The notes beneath the pieces are model-generated. The model worked only from the letters and a program-made list of their open reading frames with translations, was not told the origin of the DNA and searched no databases. Of a DNA stretch of 64,000 nucleotides, positions 45,555 to 53,925 are shown piece by piece; position 1 is the first letter of the stretch; each line of letters begins with the position of its first letter. A program made the translations under genes and the position numbers. Source of the stretch: Nocardia huaxiensis (GTDB lineage: Bacteria > Actinomycetota > Actinomycetes > Mycobacteriales > Mycobacteriaceae); NCBI RefSeq assembly GCF_013744875.1, contig NZ_CP059399.1, forward strand, positions 4,464,001 to 4,528,000, written 5' to 3'.

Positions 45555-46373
45555 TCACGCCGTGGGCGTATGGGTGCCGATGACCACGGTCGCGCCGAGC
45601 TCCTCGTCCTCGGCGATGCGCGGGGTGAGGCCGTGCCGGGCCATGATCTCGGCGGCCCGCGGGGCCTGCTCCTCGCTCTCCTCCACGAGCAGTTGCCCGC
45701 CGGGCGCGAGCCACTCGGTGGCCACCGCGGCAATGCGGCGCAGGATGTCGAGGCCGTCCGAACCGCCGTCGAGGGCGCGGCGGGGTTCGTGATCGCGGGC
45801 CTCCGGCGGCATGTGCGCGATCTCGGCGGAGGGCACATACGGGGTATTGGCCAGCAGAATGTCCACGCCCGCACGGAGTTCGGCGGGAACCGGGGCGAAC
45901 AGATCACCCTCGAAGACCCGCGCGCCGAGCGCAGCCAGATTGCGGCGTGCGCAGACCACGGCGGCCGGTTCGACATCAGAGGCGGTGAGCCGCACCGGAA
46001 TGCCCTGCGCGCGTAGCTCGATCGTCAGAGCCATCCCCAATGCGCCACAGCCGCAGCACATGTCGAGGGCGGTCACGCTCTGTCCCGGCGCGCGGGCCAG
46101 GTCGCGGCCGAGTGCCACCGCCTGCTCGACCAGGAAGCCGGTGCGCCGGCGCGGCACGAACACCCCCGGCGCCACCGCCACCCGCAGCCCCCGGAATTCG
46201 GCCCAGCCCAGCAGATGCTCCAGCGGGAAACCGGAAATGCGCTGGGCGACAAGGGCCTCCAGTCGCGCGGGATCGGTCGTGGCGGCCAGCAGCAGTGCGG
46301 CCTCCTCCTCCGCGAAGACGCACCCGGCCGCGCGCAGCCGGGCAACCAGGGTGTCGATGTCGAGCGAACTCAC
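45555..46373 (-). CDS. PrmC/HemK-like N5-glutamine methyltransferase
   Basis: A 272-residue SAM-dependent enzyme. SAM motif I is ALDMCCGCGALGMAL; the family's catalytic NPPY is here NTPYVPS. The N-terminal helical part (VAQRISGFPLEHLLGWAEFRG) resembles PrmC, which methylates release-factor GGQ glutamine. The NPPY-to-NTPY change is seen in some paralogues with different substrates, so the target is uncertain. The GTG at 46373 gives a family-like start; GTG 46439 is an alternative. Confidence 0.82.
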   Translation of the reverse strand: MSSLDIDTLVARLRAAGCVFAEEEAALLLAATTDPARLEALVAQRISGFPLEHLLGWAEFRGLRVAVAPGVFVPRRRTGFLVEQAVALGRDLARAPGQSVTALDMCCGCGALGMALTIELRAQGIPVRLTASDVEPAAVVCARRNLAALGARVFEGDLFAPVPAELRAGVDILLANTPYVPSAEIAHMPPEARDHEPRRALDGGSDGLDILRRIAAVATEWLAPGGQLLVEESEEQAPRAAEIMARHGLTPRIAEDEELGATVVIGTHTPTA

Positions 46374-46455
46374 CGGGCAATTGTGCACGCCGCACGCGCG
46401 GCGACCGGCCGTCGTGGGGCCGGGCGTGCGCTGGGTCACGCTGCGGCCACCATTC

Positions 46456-46475
46456 TTGACTGAAATTTCAGTCAA
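46456..46475. promoter_or_regulatory. 20-bp perfect palindrome, probable TetR operator for the agmatine deiminase unit
   Basis: TTGACTGAAATTTCAGTCAA is a perfect 20-bp dyad in the gap between the divergent methyltransferase and agmatine deiminase genes. A TetR gene follows the deiminase by 18 bp, making that protein the likely binder. Confidence 0.75.
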
Positions 46476-46543
46476 GAGCTAGGGTCGTGATTGCCGGATG
46501 ATCGCTCGCTGCTGAAGGCGAGGCCGGGACAAGGGAGTAAGCA

Positions 46544-47680
46544 ATGCGACGGCGCACGTTCGTACAGACGAGCCTGGCTGCGATCGGCAGTTTCCTGCTC
46601 GCGGGGTGCGACGACTCGTCGCGGCCGCAGGTCGTGGGCAGCCGCAGCAATGGCAGTTCCGAGGACGACGGGAGAACCTGGATGATGCCCGAGGAAGGGC
46701 AACCGCACGCGCGGACCTGGATGGCCTTCGGGGCCAGCGAACGCATCGCCGGTTCCCGTCTGGTCCCGGTCATGCAGCGGAACCTGGCCGACATCGCCAT
46801 CGCCATCGCGCGCTTCGAACCGGTGTCCATGCTGGTGCGCCCGGGCGAGATGGGTCTGGCGCAGAGCCTCATGGGTGGCTCGAATGTCGAACTGGTCCCC
46901 GCCGAGATCGACGATCTGTGGATGCGCGACACCGGGCCGGTCTTCGTCAAGAGCGGCGGAAGCACCATGGCCGGTGTGGATTTCAACTTCAACGGCTGGG
47001 GCGGCAAGCAGGAGCATCGCCGCGACGCCGAGGTCGCCCGGATCGTGACCGGTCGCGCCGGGGTGGAGACCCTGGAGACCGATCTCGTGCTCGAGGGCGG
47101 CGGCATCGAGGTCGACGGCGAGGGCACCGCGATCATCACCGAGAGCTGCGTGCTCAACAACAACCGCAATCCCGGCTGGCGCAAGGGCGACGTCGAGGAG
47201 GAGCTGGCCTACCTGCTCGGCATCGAGAAGGTGATCTGGCTGCCCGGCATCGCCGGCGAGGACATCACCGACGGGCACACCGACTTCTACGCCCGCTTCA
47301 CCAGCCCGGGTGTGGTGGTCGCCGGACTCGACAACGACCCGGACTCCTACGACTACGACGTCACCCGACGTCACCTCGACATCCTGCACTCGGCCACCGA
47401 TGTGCACGGGCGTCCGCTGCGGGTCGAGATTCTCGAGGGGCCGTCCACCGTGCGCGAGGACTACGCCGACGACGATTTCGCCGCCGGGTACATCAACTTC
47501 TACGTGTGCAACGGCGCGGTCATCGCACCCGAATTCGGTGACCCGCGAACCGATCCCGCCACCAGGGCCGCCCTGCAGCGGCTGTTCCCGGACCGCGAGA
47601 TCGTGCAGCTGAATATCGACGGTATCGCGGCCGGTGGCGGTGGCATCCACTGCACCACCCAGCAGGAACCCGCCGCCTGA
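46544..47680 (+). CDS. Exported agmatine deiminase / peptidyl-arginine-deiminase-family lipoprotein
   Basis: A 378-residue guanidino-group-modifying enzyme. The N-terminus is a Tat-type signal (RRRTFVQTSLAAIGSFLLAGC) with a lipobox cysteine at C22, so the protein should be exported folded and lipid-anchored. The catalytic residues of the agmatine deiminase family are visible: the acid/His site GEDITDGHTDFY, preceded by IDDLWMRDTGPVF, and the nucleophile in GGGGIHCTTQQ (C370). Agmatine deiminase gives N-carbamoylputrescine plus ammonia. The usual enzyme is cytosolic; an exported form is uncommon. RBS AAGGGAG precedes the ATG. Confidence 0.88.
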   Translation: MRRRTFVQTSLAAIGSFLLAGCDDSSRPQVVGSRSNGSSEDDGRTWMMPEEGQPHARTWMAFGASERIAGSRLVPVMQRNLADIAIAIARFEPVSMLVRPGEMGLAQSLMGGSNVELVPAEIDDLWMRDTGPVFVKSGGSTMAGVDFNFNGWGGKQEHRRDAEVARIVTGRAGVETLETDLVLEGGGIEVDGEGTAIITESCVLNNNRNPGWRKGDVEEELAYLLGIEKVIWLPGIAGEDITDGHTDFYARFTSPGVVVAGLDNDPDSYDYDVTRRHLDILHSATDVHGRPLRVEILEGPSTVREDYADDDFAAGYINFYVCNGAVIAPEFGDPRTDPATRAALQRLFPDREIVQLNIDGIAAGGGGIHCTTQQEPAA

Positions 47681-47698
47681 CCCCTACTGTGAGGACCT

Positions 47699-48277
47699 GT
47701 GTCGCAGCGTCGTACCCAGATTTTGGAAGCCGCAGTCCGTGTCATCGCCCAAGACGGCGTGCGCGGGCTGCGGGTCGAGAAGCTCGCCGCGGCGGCGGGC
47801 GTGTCCACGGCCCTGATCTACTACCACTTCAAGGACCGTGCCGGAATTCTGCACGCGGCGCTCGAACACATCAATCACCGGGCGCAGGAGTACACCGAAG
47901 CCGGGTATGCCGGGGGCGAGAGCCCGCGCGAGCAGCTCGAACATTTGCTGTTGCTCGAATTGCAGGACGACGACGAGGCGCGGGTCAACAGCATCGCGTG
48001 GGGCGAACTGCGAGCCAGCGCGGTGTTCAATCCCGAACTGCGCGAACCCCTGGACAGCACCACCCGGGCCTGGAACGCCGATATCGAAACCCTCATCGCC
48101 CAGGCCCGGGACGAGGGAACCATTGCCGCACAGGTGGATCCGGCGGTCTCGGCCGAACATCTGACGGCGCTGGTGGAAGGACTCAGCGAGCGCTGGCACA
48201 GCGGCTCGATCACCCTCGATCGGGCCAAGCAGGTGCTGACGCACGCGCTCGGACTCGAATTCGGAGACCCCCGCTGA
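47699..48277 (+). CDS. TetR-family regulator downstream of agmatine deiminase
   Basis: A 192-residue TetR protein. DNA-binding domain: RRTQILEAAVRVIAQDGVRGLRVEKLAAAAGVSTALIYYHFKDRAGILHAAL. The C-terminal part has a BetI/Bm3R1-like composition with LELQDDDEARVNSIAWGELRA. It is 18 bp from the deiminase and probably co-transcribed. The palindrome upstream of the deiminase is its likely site. The GTG at 47699 follows TACTGT by eight bases, so it may also have its own leaderless promoter. Confidence 0.87.
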   Translation: MSQRRTQILEAAVRVIAQDGVRGLRVEKLAAAAGVSTALIYYHFKDRAGILHAALEHINHRAQEYTEAGYAGGESPREQLEHLLLLELQDDDEARVNSIAWGELRASAVFNPELREPLDSTTRAWNADIETLIAQARDEGTIAAQVDPAVSAEHLTALVEGLSERWHSGSITLDRAKQVLTHALGLEFGDPR

Positions 48278-48297
48278 ATTCTCGGTCCGTGAGACGC

Positions 48298-48333
48298 GGA
48301 AACCGCCGGTGTGCAAGCACATCGGCGGTTTCC
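48298..48333 (+). terminator. Intrinsic terminator after the deiminase/TetR operon
   Basis: An 11-bp perfect stem (GGAAACCGCCG with CGGCGGTTTCC) whose 14-base loop contains the extra dyad GTGTGC/GCACAT. Confidence 0.75.
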
Positions 48334-48354
48334 ACAGTGAAAGCGACTGTGCCG

Positions 48355-49218
48355 CTAGCGTTCCGTCGGCAGCAGCAGGGTGCGGGTGGCGTCGAGGTAG
48401 ATGCCGCGCTGACCGCTGCGGGCCGGCGGCGGCAACTGGGAGACCAGCTGCTCCAGTGAGGTGGTCGCGCCCACCACCGGCATCCCGGCCACGATGAAAT
48501 CGGCGACCGCGCGGCGAATGTGGTTGGGGGAGGTCACCACAATGGCGCTGGTCGCGCCCGCCTCGCGCAGCAGCCGGCTGCCGAACAGCGCGTTCTGCAC
48601 GGTGGATCCGGCGCGATGATCGGCCACGATGCGGCTGGCCGGAATGCCGCGCCCGATCAGCCAGCCCTCCATGGCCGCCGCCTCGGTAATGCCGTTCTGC
48701 GGGTTGCCGCCCGACACCAGAATGGGGGACAGCGGTGAGGCGATGGCCTGCAACCAGGCCGCCTGCAAGCGATTCACCAGTTCGGGGCGCATGCTGCCGT
48801 CGGGCAGCAGACCGTACCCGCAGACGGCGATACCGGTCTGCGGCCCGGCAATGGCCGGAATCGGATTCGGCAGGGTGCCGACGGCGGAACCGATGGCGTG
48901 GAACACATTTCGCGTCCCGTCCGCCAGCTTCGGATCGACGGCGCTGAGCCGGTTGAGCGCGACCTCGCGGGTGATCAGGTCACCGGAGTAGTCCGACCAG
49001 ATGGCCTGCAACGACAGCGCTTGCGCGTCGTCGGGGGATTCGGCGAGCAGGGCGCGCAGGTCGGCCAGACCCGCGGCTTCGTCACCGTCGGTGAAATTGT
49101 CCTGCGCGGAGTTGTAGAGCGGTCCGGGATCCGCGTGTGCGGCGCCCGGGGCGAAGAGAGTGAGTGCGGCGGCTGCCGCGGCGAGCACGGTGGTGGGGAA
49201 ACGCCTGGCGATCTGCAC
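48355..49218 (-). CDS. Exported DUF218/YdcF-like protein
   Basis: A 287-residue protein with a signal peptide (MQIARRFPTTVLAAAAAALTLF, cleavage near AHADPG) and a DUF218 domain: IAVCGYGLLPDGSMRPELVNRL, PILVSGGNPQNGITEAAAMEGWLIGRG, HRAGSTVQNALFGSRLL and VVTSPNHIRRA. YdcF/SanA-like members act in envelope or vancomycin-related processes, but the reaction is unknown. An N-terminal helical stretch before the domain could be a TPR-like pair (LADLRALLAESPDDAQAL). The start is taken at GTG 49218, which has AGAAAGG upstream; GTG 49230 lacks spacing. Confidence 0.82.
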   Translation of the reverse strand: MQIARRFPTTVLAAAAAALTLFAPGAAHADPGPLYNSAQDNFTDGDEAAGLADLRALLAESPDDAQALSLQAIWSDYSGDLITREVALNRLSAVDPKLADGTRNVFHAIGSAVGTLPNPIPAIAGPQTGIAVCGYGLLPDGSMRPELVNRLQAAWLQAIASPLSPILVSGGNPQNGITEAAAMEGWLIGRGIPASRIVADHRAGSTVQNALFGSRLLREAGATSAIVVTSPNHIRRAVADFIVAGMPVVGATTSLEQLVSQLPPPARSGQRGIYLDATRTLLLPTER

Positions 49219-49441
49219 TGCTGTCGACACCTTTCTGGGGGTCCCGCATGCTTTGCTGGCTATCTGTGTCCTTTGCTGACAATTGGCTCGGTACCGAATG
49301 GGGACACGATACGACTGGACAGCGTTCGTGTCGGGGATTTGCCAAAGTGATTTCACCGGTTTGAACGGGACCGCTGCTGGGAACGCGTGCGCGACGCGCC
49401 GCGCGCGGGCGCGAAAGACCCGCCCGATAAGCTGTCACCCC

Positions 49442-50293
49442 GTGGATACGACTTCGCTTCCCGGCAAGGAACTCGCCGCCGCCATCAATGCCGACACCAA
49501 GCAGCGCGCCGCCGCGCTCGCCGAGCAGGGCGCCGCTCCGCGCCTGGCCCTGGTGGTCGCGAACGACGATCCCGCCAGCGCCTGGTACGTGAAGTCGCTC
49601 AACCGCGCCGCCGAACGCAATGGAATCACCTGCGAGAACGTCGATCTCGGCGTAGACGCCACCATCGAGCAGATCCGCGCCAAGCTCACCGAGCTCTCCG
49701 AGGACGCGTCCGTCGACGCCATCATGCTCCAGACCCCCCTCCCCAAGGGCGTCAACCTCGACGACGTCAGCTCCGCCATCGCGGCCACCAAGGACGTGGA
49801 CGGCGTCAGCCCCCTCTCCCTCGGCCTCCTCGCCAGCGGTCTGCCCACCTTCCCGCCCGCCACCGCCGAAGCCGTAGTCGAACTGGCCAAGTTCCACGCC
49901 ATCCCCCTGGCAGGCCGCCACGTGGCGGTCGTCGGCCGCTCCAATATCGTCGGCAAGCCCCTGGCCCAACTCCTCCTCGCCGAAAACGCGACAGTGACGG
50001 TCTGCCACTCCCGCACCACCGACCTCCCCGCGGTCACCTCAGCAGCCGACGTGGTCGTAGCCGCGGTAGGCCGCGCCGGCCTCATCAAGGCCGCTCACGT
50101 CCGCGACGGCGCCACCGTCATCGACGTGGGCACCAACGAAGACGACAACGGCAACATCACCGGCGACGTAGACGCCCCCTCCGTCACCGGCAAGGCCGCC
50201 GCCCTCAGCCCCGTCCCCGGCGGCGTAGGCCCCGTCACCACCGCCCTCCTCATGCGCCACGTCGTCGACGCAGCCCAATCCGCCCGAGCCTGA
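49442..50293 (+). CDS. FolD-like methylene-THF dehydrogenase/cyclohydrolase homologue lacking the catalytic lysine
   Basis: A 283-residue FolD-family protein. The folate-site motifs MLQTPLPKGVNLDDV and TKDVDGVSPLSLG, the NADP-binding VVGRSNIVGKPLAQLLL with CHSRT, and the C-terminal SPVPGGVGPVTTALLM are present. The active-site segment ASAWYVKSLNRAAERNG has leucine (L53) where YxxxK of true FolD places lysine, and the usual PCTP is PATA. Cyclohydrolase/dehydrogenase activity may therefore be altered. GTG 49442 follows TAAGCT by eight bases. A terminator at 50444 follows. Confidence 0.85.
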   Translation: MDTTSLPGKELAAAINADTKQRAAALAEQGAAPRLALVVANDDPASAWYVKSLNRAAERNGITCENVDLGVDATIEQIRAKLTELSEDASVDAIMLQTPLPKGVNLDDVSSAIAATKDVDGVSPLSLGLLASGLPTFPPATAEAVVELAKFHAIPLAGRHVAVVGRSNIVGKPLAQLLLAENATVTVCHSRTTDLPAVTSAADVVVAAVGRAGLIKAAHVRDGATVIDVGTNEDDNGNITGDVDAPSVTGKAAALSPVPGGVGPVTTALLMRHVVDAAQSARA

Positions 50294-50443
50294 ACAACTT
50301 CCAGCCCTGCGGAACGGGCAAGTCTCGTCTTCTGTGCAGCGCTGTCCCGGGGATGGGAGCTGCACCGACCCATCGGGTCGTTCGCTGACGCGTTGGGGTC
50401 GTCCGCTCTTGCGGTGGGGCCGGGCTCGGCTCCGCGTGGGGGT

Positions 50444-50463
50444 TTGGGGGCTCCGCCCCCCAA
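50444..50463 (+). terminator. Intrinsic terminator of the folD-like gene
   Basis: A 7-bp stem (TTGGGGG with CCCCCAA) with a six-base loop, followed by TCTCCTTTT. Just downstream, CCCGCTGGGCCAGCGGG (50473-50489) is a second short dyad that may serve the convergent L,D-transpeptidase gene. Confidence 0.65.
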
Positions 50464-50496
50464 TCTCCTTTTCCCGCTGGGCCAGCGGGTCACCGC

Positions 50497-51246
50497 TTAC
50501 CAGTGGAGGGTCACCGGGTCTCCGATGCTGACCTCGTTGTAGAACCACTCGGCGTCAGCGGGGGAGAGGTTGATGCAGCCGTGGCTCACATTGGCATTGC
50601 CCTGCGAATCCACCGACCACGGGGCGGAGTGGACGAAGACGCCGCCGGAGGTCAGGCGCTCGGCGAACTCGCCCTGGATCAGGTATCCCTCGGGCGAGTT
50701 GCGGGGGATGCCGATCGTGGCGGAGTCGAAGGTGACGTAGCGTTCGCGCGACATCACCGGGAACGTCCCCGACGGCGTCTCCCAGCCGGGTTTGCCGTAG
50801 GAGGCGGGCATGGTGCGCACCGGCACGCCGCCGATGAACACCGTGAACGTGTGGTTGGACATGTCGCCGTCGGCGCTCACGCCACCATTGGTTTCGAATT
50901 GGGTGTGCAGGCGGCCCGCAGACACCGAGATCGGTGACGAGGCGGGAAGGTATCCGGCCGGAGTCCATTGCAGCTGCCGGTCGTTCACCCAGGAGAAGTG
51001 CCCGGTCAACGGGTCGTGGGCGCGGATATCGACAGATTGCTCGGCGCGAGCCCTGTCGGCCACCGGTTCCGCGAACCGCACCGTGACCGGTGCGGTGATG
51101 CCGACCTTTTCGCCGGGCCCCGGCGTAATCGCCTGCACCGCCGGGAGACCGGGGGCCACGAGCGCTCCGCTCGCGGCTCCGAACCCCAATGCGGCGGCCG
51201 TCGCCACCAAGGCTGCGACGACGAGGAAACGAAGCGCGTTCCGCAT
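50497..51246 (-). CDS. L,D-transpeptidase (YkuD domain)
   Basis: A 249-residue exported enzyme making 3-3 cross-links in peptidoglycan. A hydrophobic N-terminal signal/anchor (FLVVAALVATAAALGFGAAS) is followed by an immunoglobulin-like domain (PGPGEKVGITAPVTVRFAEPVADRA) and a YkuD domain with SGGVFVHSAPWSVDS and the nucleophile motif SHGCINLSPADAEWFY (C224). This matches mycobacterial Ldt proteins, which give beta-lactam tolerance. Start ATG 51246. Confidence 0.94.
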   Translation of the reverse strand: MRNALRFLVVAALVATAAALGFGAASGALVAPGLPAVQAITPGPGEKVGITAPVTVRFAEPVADRARAEQSVDIRAHDPLTGHFSWVNDRQLQWTPAGYLPASSPISVSAGRLHTQFETNGGVSADGDMSNHTFTVFIGGVPVRTMPASYGKPGWETPSGTFPVMSRERYVTFDSATIGIPRNSPEGYLIQGEFAERLTSGGVFVHSAPWSVDSQGNANVSHGCINLSPADAEWFYNEVSIGDPVTLHW

Positions 51247-51378
51247 GGTTCCATCCCTTCGAGAGGGTGTGGGTCCTGAGTCCTCAGCCTATGACTTGAT
51301 GATCAGTCCCATCCGGAAATGTTCTCGCTTCGTGACCTACCCGTCGGCGTGGGAACTATGCGTCCCGGTACGTGTCCG

Positions 51379-52029
51379 CTACTTGGTGATGGCGGCGACG
51401 ACGTCGTCGTGCAGTGCGTCGGCGCGGGCGATGACCTCGTCGATCTGGGTGAGCACGGGCGCGAACTCGGATTCGGAGCCGCTGCCGAGGGAGGCCACAT
51501 TGATGGCGATGTTCAGTTGCGAACTGGCCGCGGCGGACCGCGCGCAATCGGCGGCGGCGCCGATGTCGGTGACCACGTTCGGATTCCCGATGGGCAGCAG
51601 TTCGGTTGCGAGCGAGACGATTTCGTCGGCCACCGCGACCACGGCGGCCGGCACCCGGGCCGCGCCCAGCAGTGCGGCGGTAATGGCCTCGTTGCGGGCG
51701 GCGAGCTGCTCGTCGCCGTCCTTGGGCAGCTTGTAGGCATTGCCGACGGCGGTGAAGGCGGCGGCATCGGCGTCGGCCAGCGTGAGCGACTTCGCCCGCG
51801 CGGCATCGGCGGCGGCGATGATGCGCTCGATGACCGGCTGGTGCTCGGCGTCCTTGGCGCGGGTGGTGTAGCGCGCCACCATGGCGACCAGGGCCGCGCC
51901 CTGCGCCGCGTGCAGCGCCGCGACCGCGCCGCCGCCGGGGGCGGGCACCTTGGCGGCCAGTTGATCCAGGTACTCCTGCAGTGTCGACTCACCGAAGGTG
52001 GTGCTGGCCTGCGCGGTGTCCTGAGTCAT
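51379..52029 (-). CDS. Formimidoyl-THF cyclodeaminase-family protein
   Basis: A 216-residue all-helical protein of the cyclodeaminase/cyclohydrolase family (the C-terminal domain of formiminotransferase-cyclodeaminase). PAPGGGAVAALHAAQGAALVAMVARYT, AAAFTAVGNAYKLP and PIGNPNVVTDIGAAADCARSAAASSQLNIAINV carry the conserved folate-pocket sites. The classical reaction releases ammonia from 5-formimino-THF, or it can be methenyl-THF cyclohydrolase. It starts at ATG 52029. With the nearby folD-like gene it may form a one-carbon group, although they are on opposite strands with the transpeptidase between. Confidence 0.85.
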   Translation of the reverse strand: MTQDTAQASTTFGESTLQEYLDQLAAKVPAPGGGAVAALHAAQGAALVAMVARYTTRAKDAEHQPVIERIIAAADAARAKSLTLADADAAAFTAVGNAYKLPKDGDEQLAARNEAITAALLGAARVPAAVVAVADEIVSLATELLPIGNPNVVTDIGAAADCARSAAASSQLNIAINVASLGSGSESEFAPVLTQIDEVIARADALHDDVVAAITK

Positions 52030-52216
52030 GATCGATGGCCTCCCGTGATCGCGTGCGAAGTATGCGGTGTTCGGCGAACACGCTACCGGCTCACCGGCTC
52101 TCGATTACCCGCAGGTCCGGTGCGGCACACGCCGATCGGCGGTCGCATCGGTCGCCTCGGACCGCACGCTGCGGCCGCTGCGCGTTGGCGCAGGGCCAGT
52201 AGGTAAGGTCCCGGTC

Positions 52217-53257
52217 ATGCGTATCGGATTGTCGATCAACTACACCGACGGCTTCAAAGAGGTGGCCGCCGAGGTCGCGGACCTGGAACGGGCCGGTCTC
52301 GACATCGTGTTCGTGCCGGAGGCGTACTCGTTCGACGCTCCCAGCGCGCTGGGCTACCTGGCCGCCAAGACCGAACGGGTGCAGCTGGCTTCGGGCATCA
52401 TGCAGCTCTACACCCGCACGCCCACGCTGACCGCCATGACGGCCGCGGGCCTGGACTACGTCTCCGACGGCCGCTTCATCCTCGGCCTGGGCGCCTCCGG
52501 CCCGCAGGTGATCGAGGGCTTCCACGGCGTCAAGTACGACGCCCCCATCGGCCGCACCCGCGAGGTGCTCGAGATCTGCCGCAAGGTGTGGCGTCGCGAA
52601 CGCCTGGAGTACCAGGGCAAGCACTACACCGTTCCGCTGCCCGAGGGTGAGGGCACCGGTCTGGGCAAGGCTCTCAAGCTCATCAATCATCCTGTGCGCG
52701 AGAACATTCCGGTGTTGCTGGCCGCGCTCGGCCCGAAGAACGTGGAGCTGGCCGCCGAACTCGCCGAGGGCTGGCAGCCCATCTTCTTCCTGCCGGAGAA
52801 GGCCGATTCGGTGTGGGGCGAGTCGGTGAAAGCCGGTCTGGCCAAACGTGATCCGAAGCTCGGTGACCTCGAGGTGTATGCCGGTCCGGCGCTGGCCATC
52901 GGCGACAATGTCGAGCCGCTGCGCGAATTCGTGAAGCCGCACCTGGCGCTCTACATCGGCGGCATGGGCGCCAAAGGCAAGAACTTCTACCACACCCTGG
53001 CCACCAAGTACGGCTACGGCGCGGAGGCCGACCGCATCCAGGAGCTGTTCCTGGCGGGCAAGAAGGAAGAAGCCGCCAAGGCCGTGCCGGACGACCTGGT
53101 GCGCGATGTCTGCCTGATCGGCTCGGCCGGCTTCGTGAAGGAGCGGGTGGCGGCCTTCCGCGAGGCCGGCGTCACCGCGCTGAACGTGGTTCCGCTGGCG
53201 GGCACCGCCGCCGAGCGGGTGCAGCTCATCGAGCAGCTGCGCGCCATCTGCGACTGA
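52217..53257 (+). CDS. LLM-class (F420-dependent) oxidoreductase
   Basis: A 346-residue TIM-barrel luciferase-like protein. MRIGLSINYTDGFKEVAAEVADLERAGLDIVFVPEAYSFDAPSALGYLAAKTERVQLASGIMQLYTRTP-type N-terminus and GRFILGLGASGPQVIEGFHGV are typical of actinobacterial F420-dependent members such as Rv3520c-like proteins. Substrate unknown. The ATG at 52217 follows TAAGGT by seven bases, indicating a leaderless mRNA. Confidence 0.9.
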   Translation: MRIGLSINYTDGFKEVAAEVADLERAGLDIVFVPEAYSFDAPSALGYLAAKTERVQLASGIMQLYTRTPTLTAMTAAGLDYVSDGRFILGLGASGPQVIEGFHGVKYDAPIGRTREVLEICRKVWRRERLEYQGKHYTVPLPEGEGTGLGKALKLINHPVRENIPVLLAALGPKNVELAAELAEGWQPIFFLPEKADSVWGESVKAGLAKRDPKLGDLEVYAGPALAIGDNVEPLREFVKPHLALYIGGMGAKGKNFYHTLATKYGYGAEADRIQELFLAGKKEEAAKAVPDDLVRDVCLIGSAGFVKERVAAFREAGVTALNVVPLAGTAAERVQLIEQLRAICD

Positions 53258-53281
53258 GCGCGAACTGGTCTGAGTACCCTC

Positions 53282-53381
53282 TTCATTCCGGCGCGCTTTT
53301 CGGCCGGAATCCATGCTGTCCGTGTGGATCCCGGCCAAAAGCATGCCGGGATGACGGGGGTCGGCATGCCGGGATGACGGG
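53282..53381. repeat. Intergenic inverted-repeat element, copy 2
   Basis: An imperfect palindrome related to the element at 37111-37204. The left arm (53282-53313) contains TTCATTCCGGCGCGCTTTTC and ends GGCCGGAATCCA; the right arm (53325-53354) is its reverse complement with few changes and ends GCCGGGATGA. Then GGCATGCCGGGATGACGGG (53363-53381) repeats the arm's end once more. It sits between converging genes and could act as a terminator. Confidence 0.75.
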
Positions 53382-53395
53382 CTGGCCTGCCGGGG

Positions 53396-53791
53396 TCAGT
53401 TGGCTTGCAGGGCAGCTATGGCGTCGTCCAGCGCGGCGTGCAGGCTGAAGACCTGGTCCAGGTTGGTCATCTTGAGCTGGCGGCTGGTGGCGGGGCCATC
53501 GGCCACGACGGCGATCTTGGTGCCGCCGGCCCGCTGATGGGCCGCGACCAGGGCCGCCATTCCCGCCGAGGCGAGGAAGCTGACCTTGGACAGGTCGATG
53601 ACGAAGGCCGCGGGTTGGCCGCTGAGCACCGCATCGATCGCATTCTCCAGCGCGGGGGCGGTGGCCAGATCGACCTCGCCGCTGACGCCGAGCACCGTGA
53701 CACCGTCGGACACCGTGACCGTGGTGGTCATGGCGTCGGCGAGGGGGTACGCGTCTCCGGAAGTGTTGGTCACATCAGAACAATCTGCCAC
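53396..53791 (-). CDS. STAS-domain anti-sigma factor antagonist (RsbV-like)
   Basis: A 131-residue STAS protein with a 20-residue leader. VTVLGVSGEVDLATAPALENAID and the phosphorylation loop DLSKVSFLASAGMAALVAAHQRAG identify an RsbV/SpoIIAA-type antagonist; the phosphorylated residue is expected at the serine of LASAGM. It would release a sigma factor when dephosphorylated by a nearby SpoIIE phosphatase. GTG 53791 is preceded by AAGGGA. It follows the stressosome operon but with a gap of 134 bp from the phosphatase/kinase gene. Confidence 0.85.
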   Translation of the reverse strand: MADCSDVTNTSGDAYPLADAMTTTVTVSDGVTVLGVSGEVDLATAPALENAIDAVLSGQPAAFVIDLSKVSFLASAGMAALVAAHQRAGGTKIAVVADGPATSRQLKMTNLDQVFSLHAALDDAIAALQAN

Positions 53792-53925
53792 GATCCGTCC
53801 CTTCTCGCTGCATCCTCGGCCAATCCGGTCTCGCGACGGTCTCGGCTGCTTTCATGAAAACACCAGGTACCGTTGCGTTTCCGGACAATATGAAAGTTTC
53901 ATGTCGATATCTTGCGGCGGGTCGG

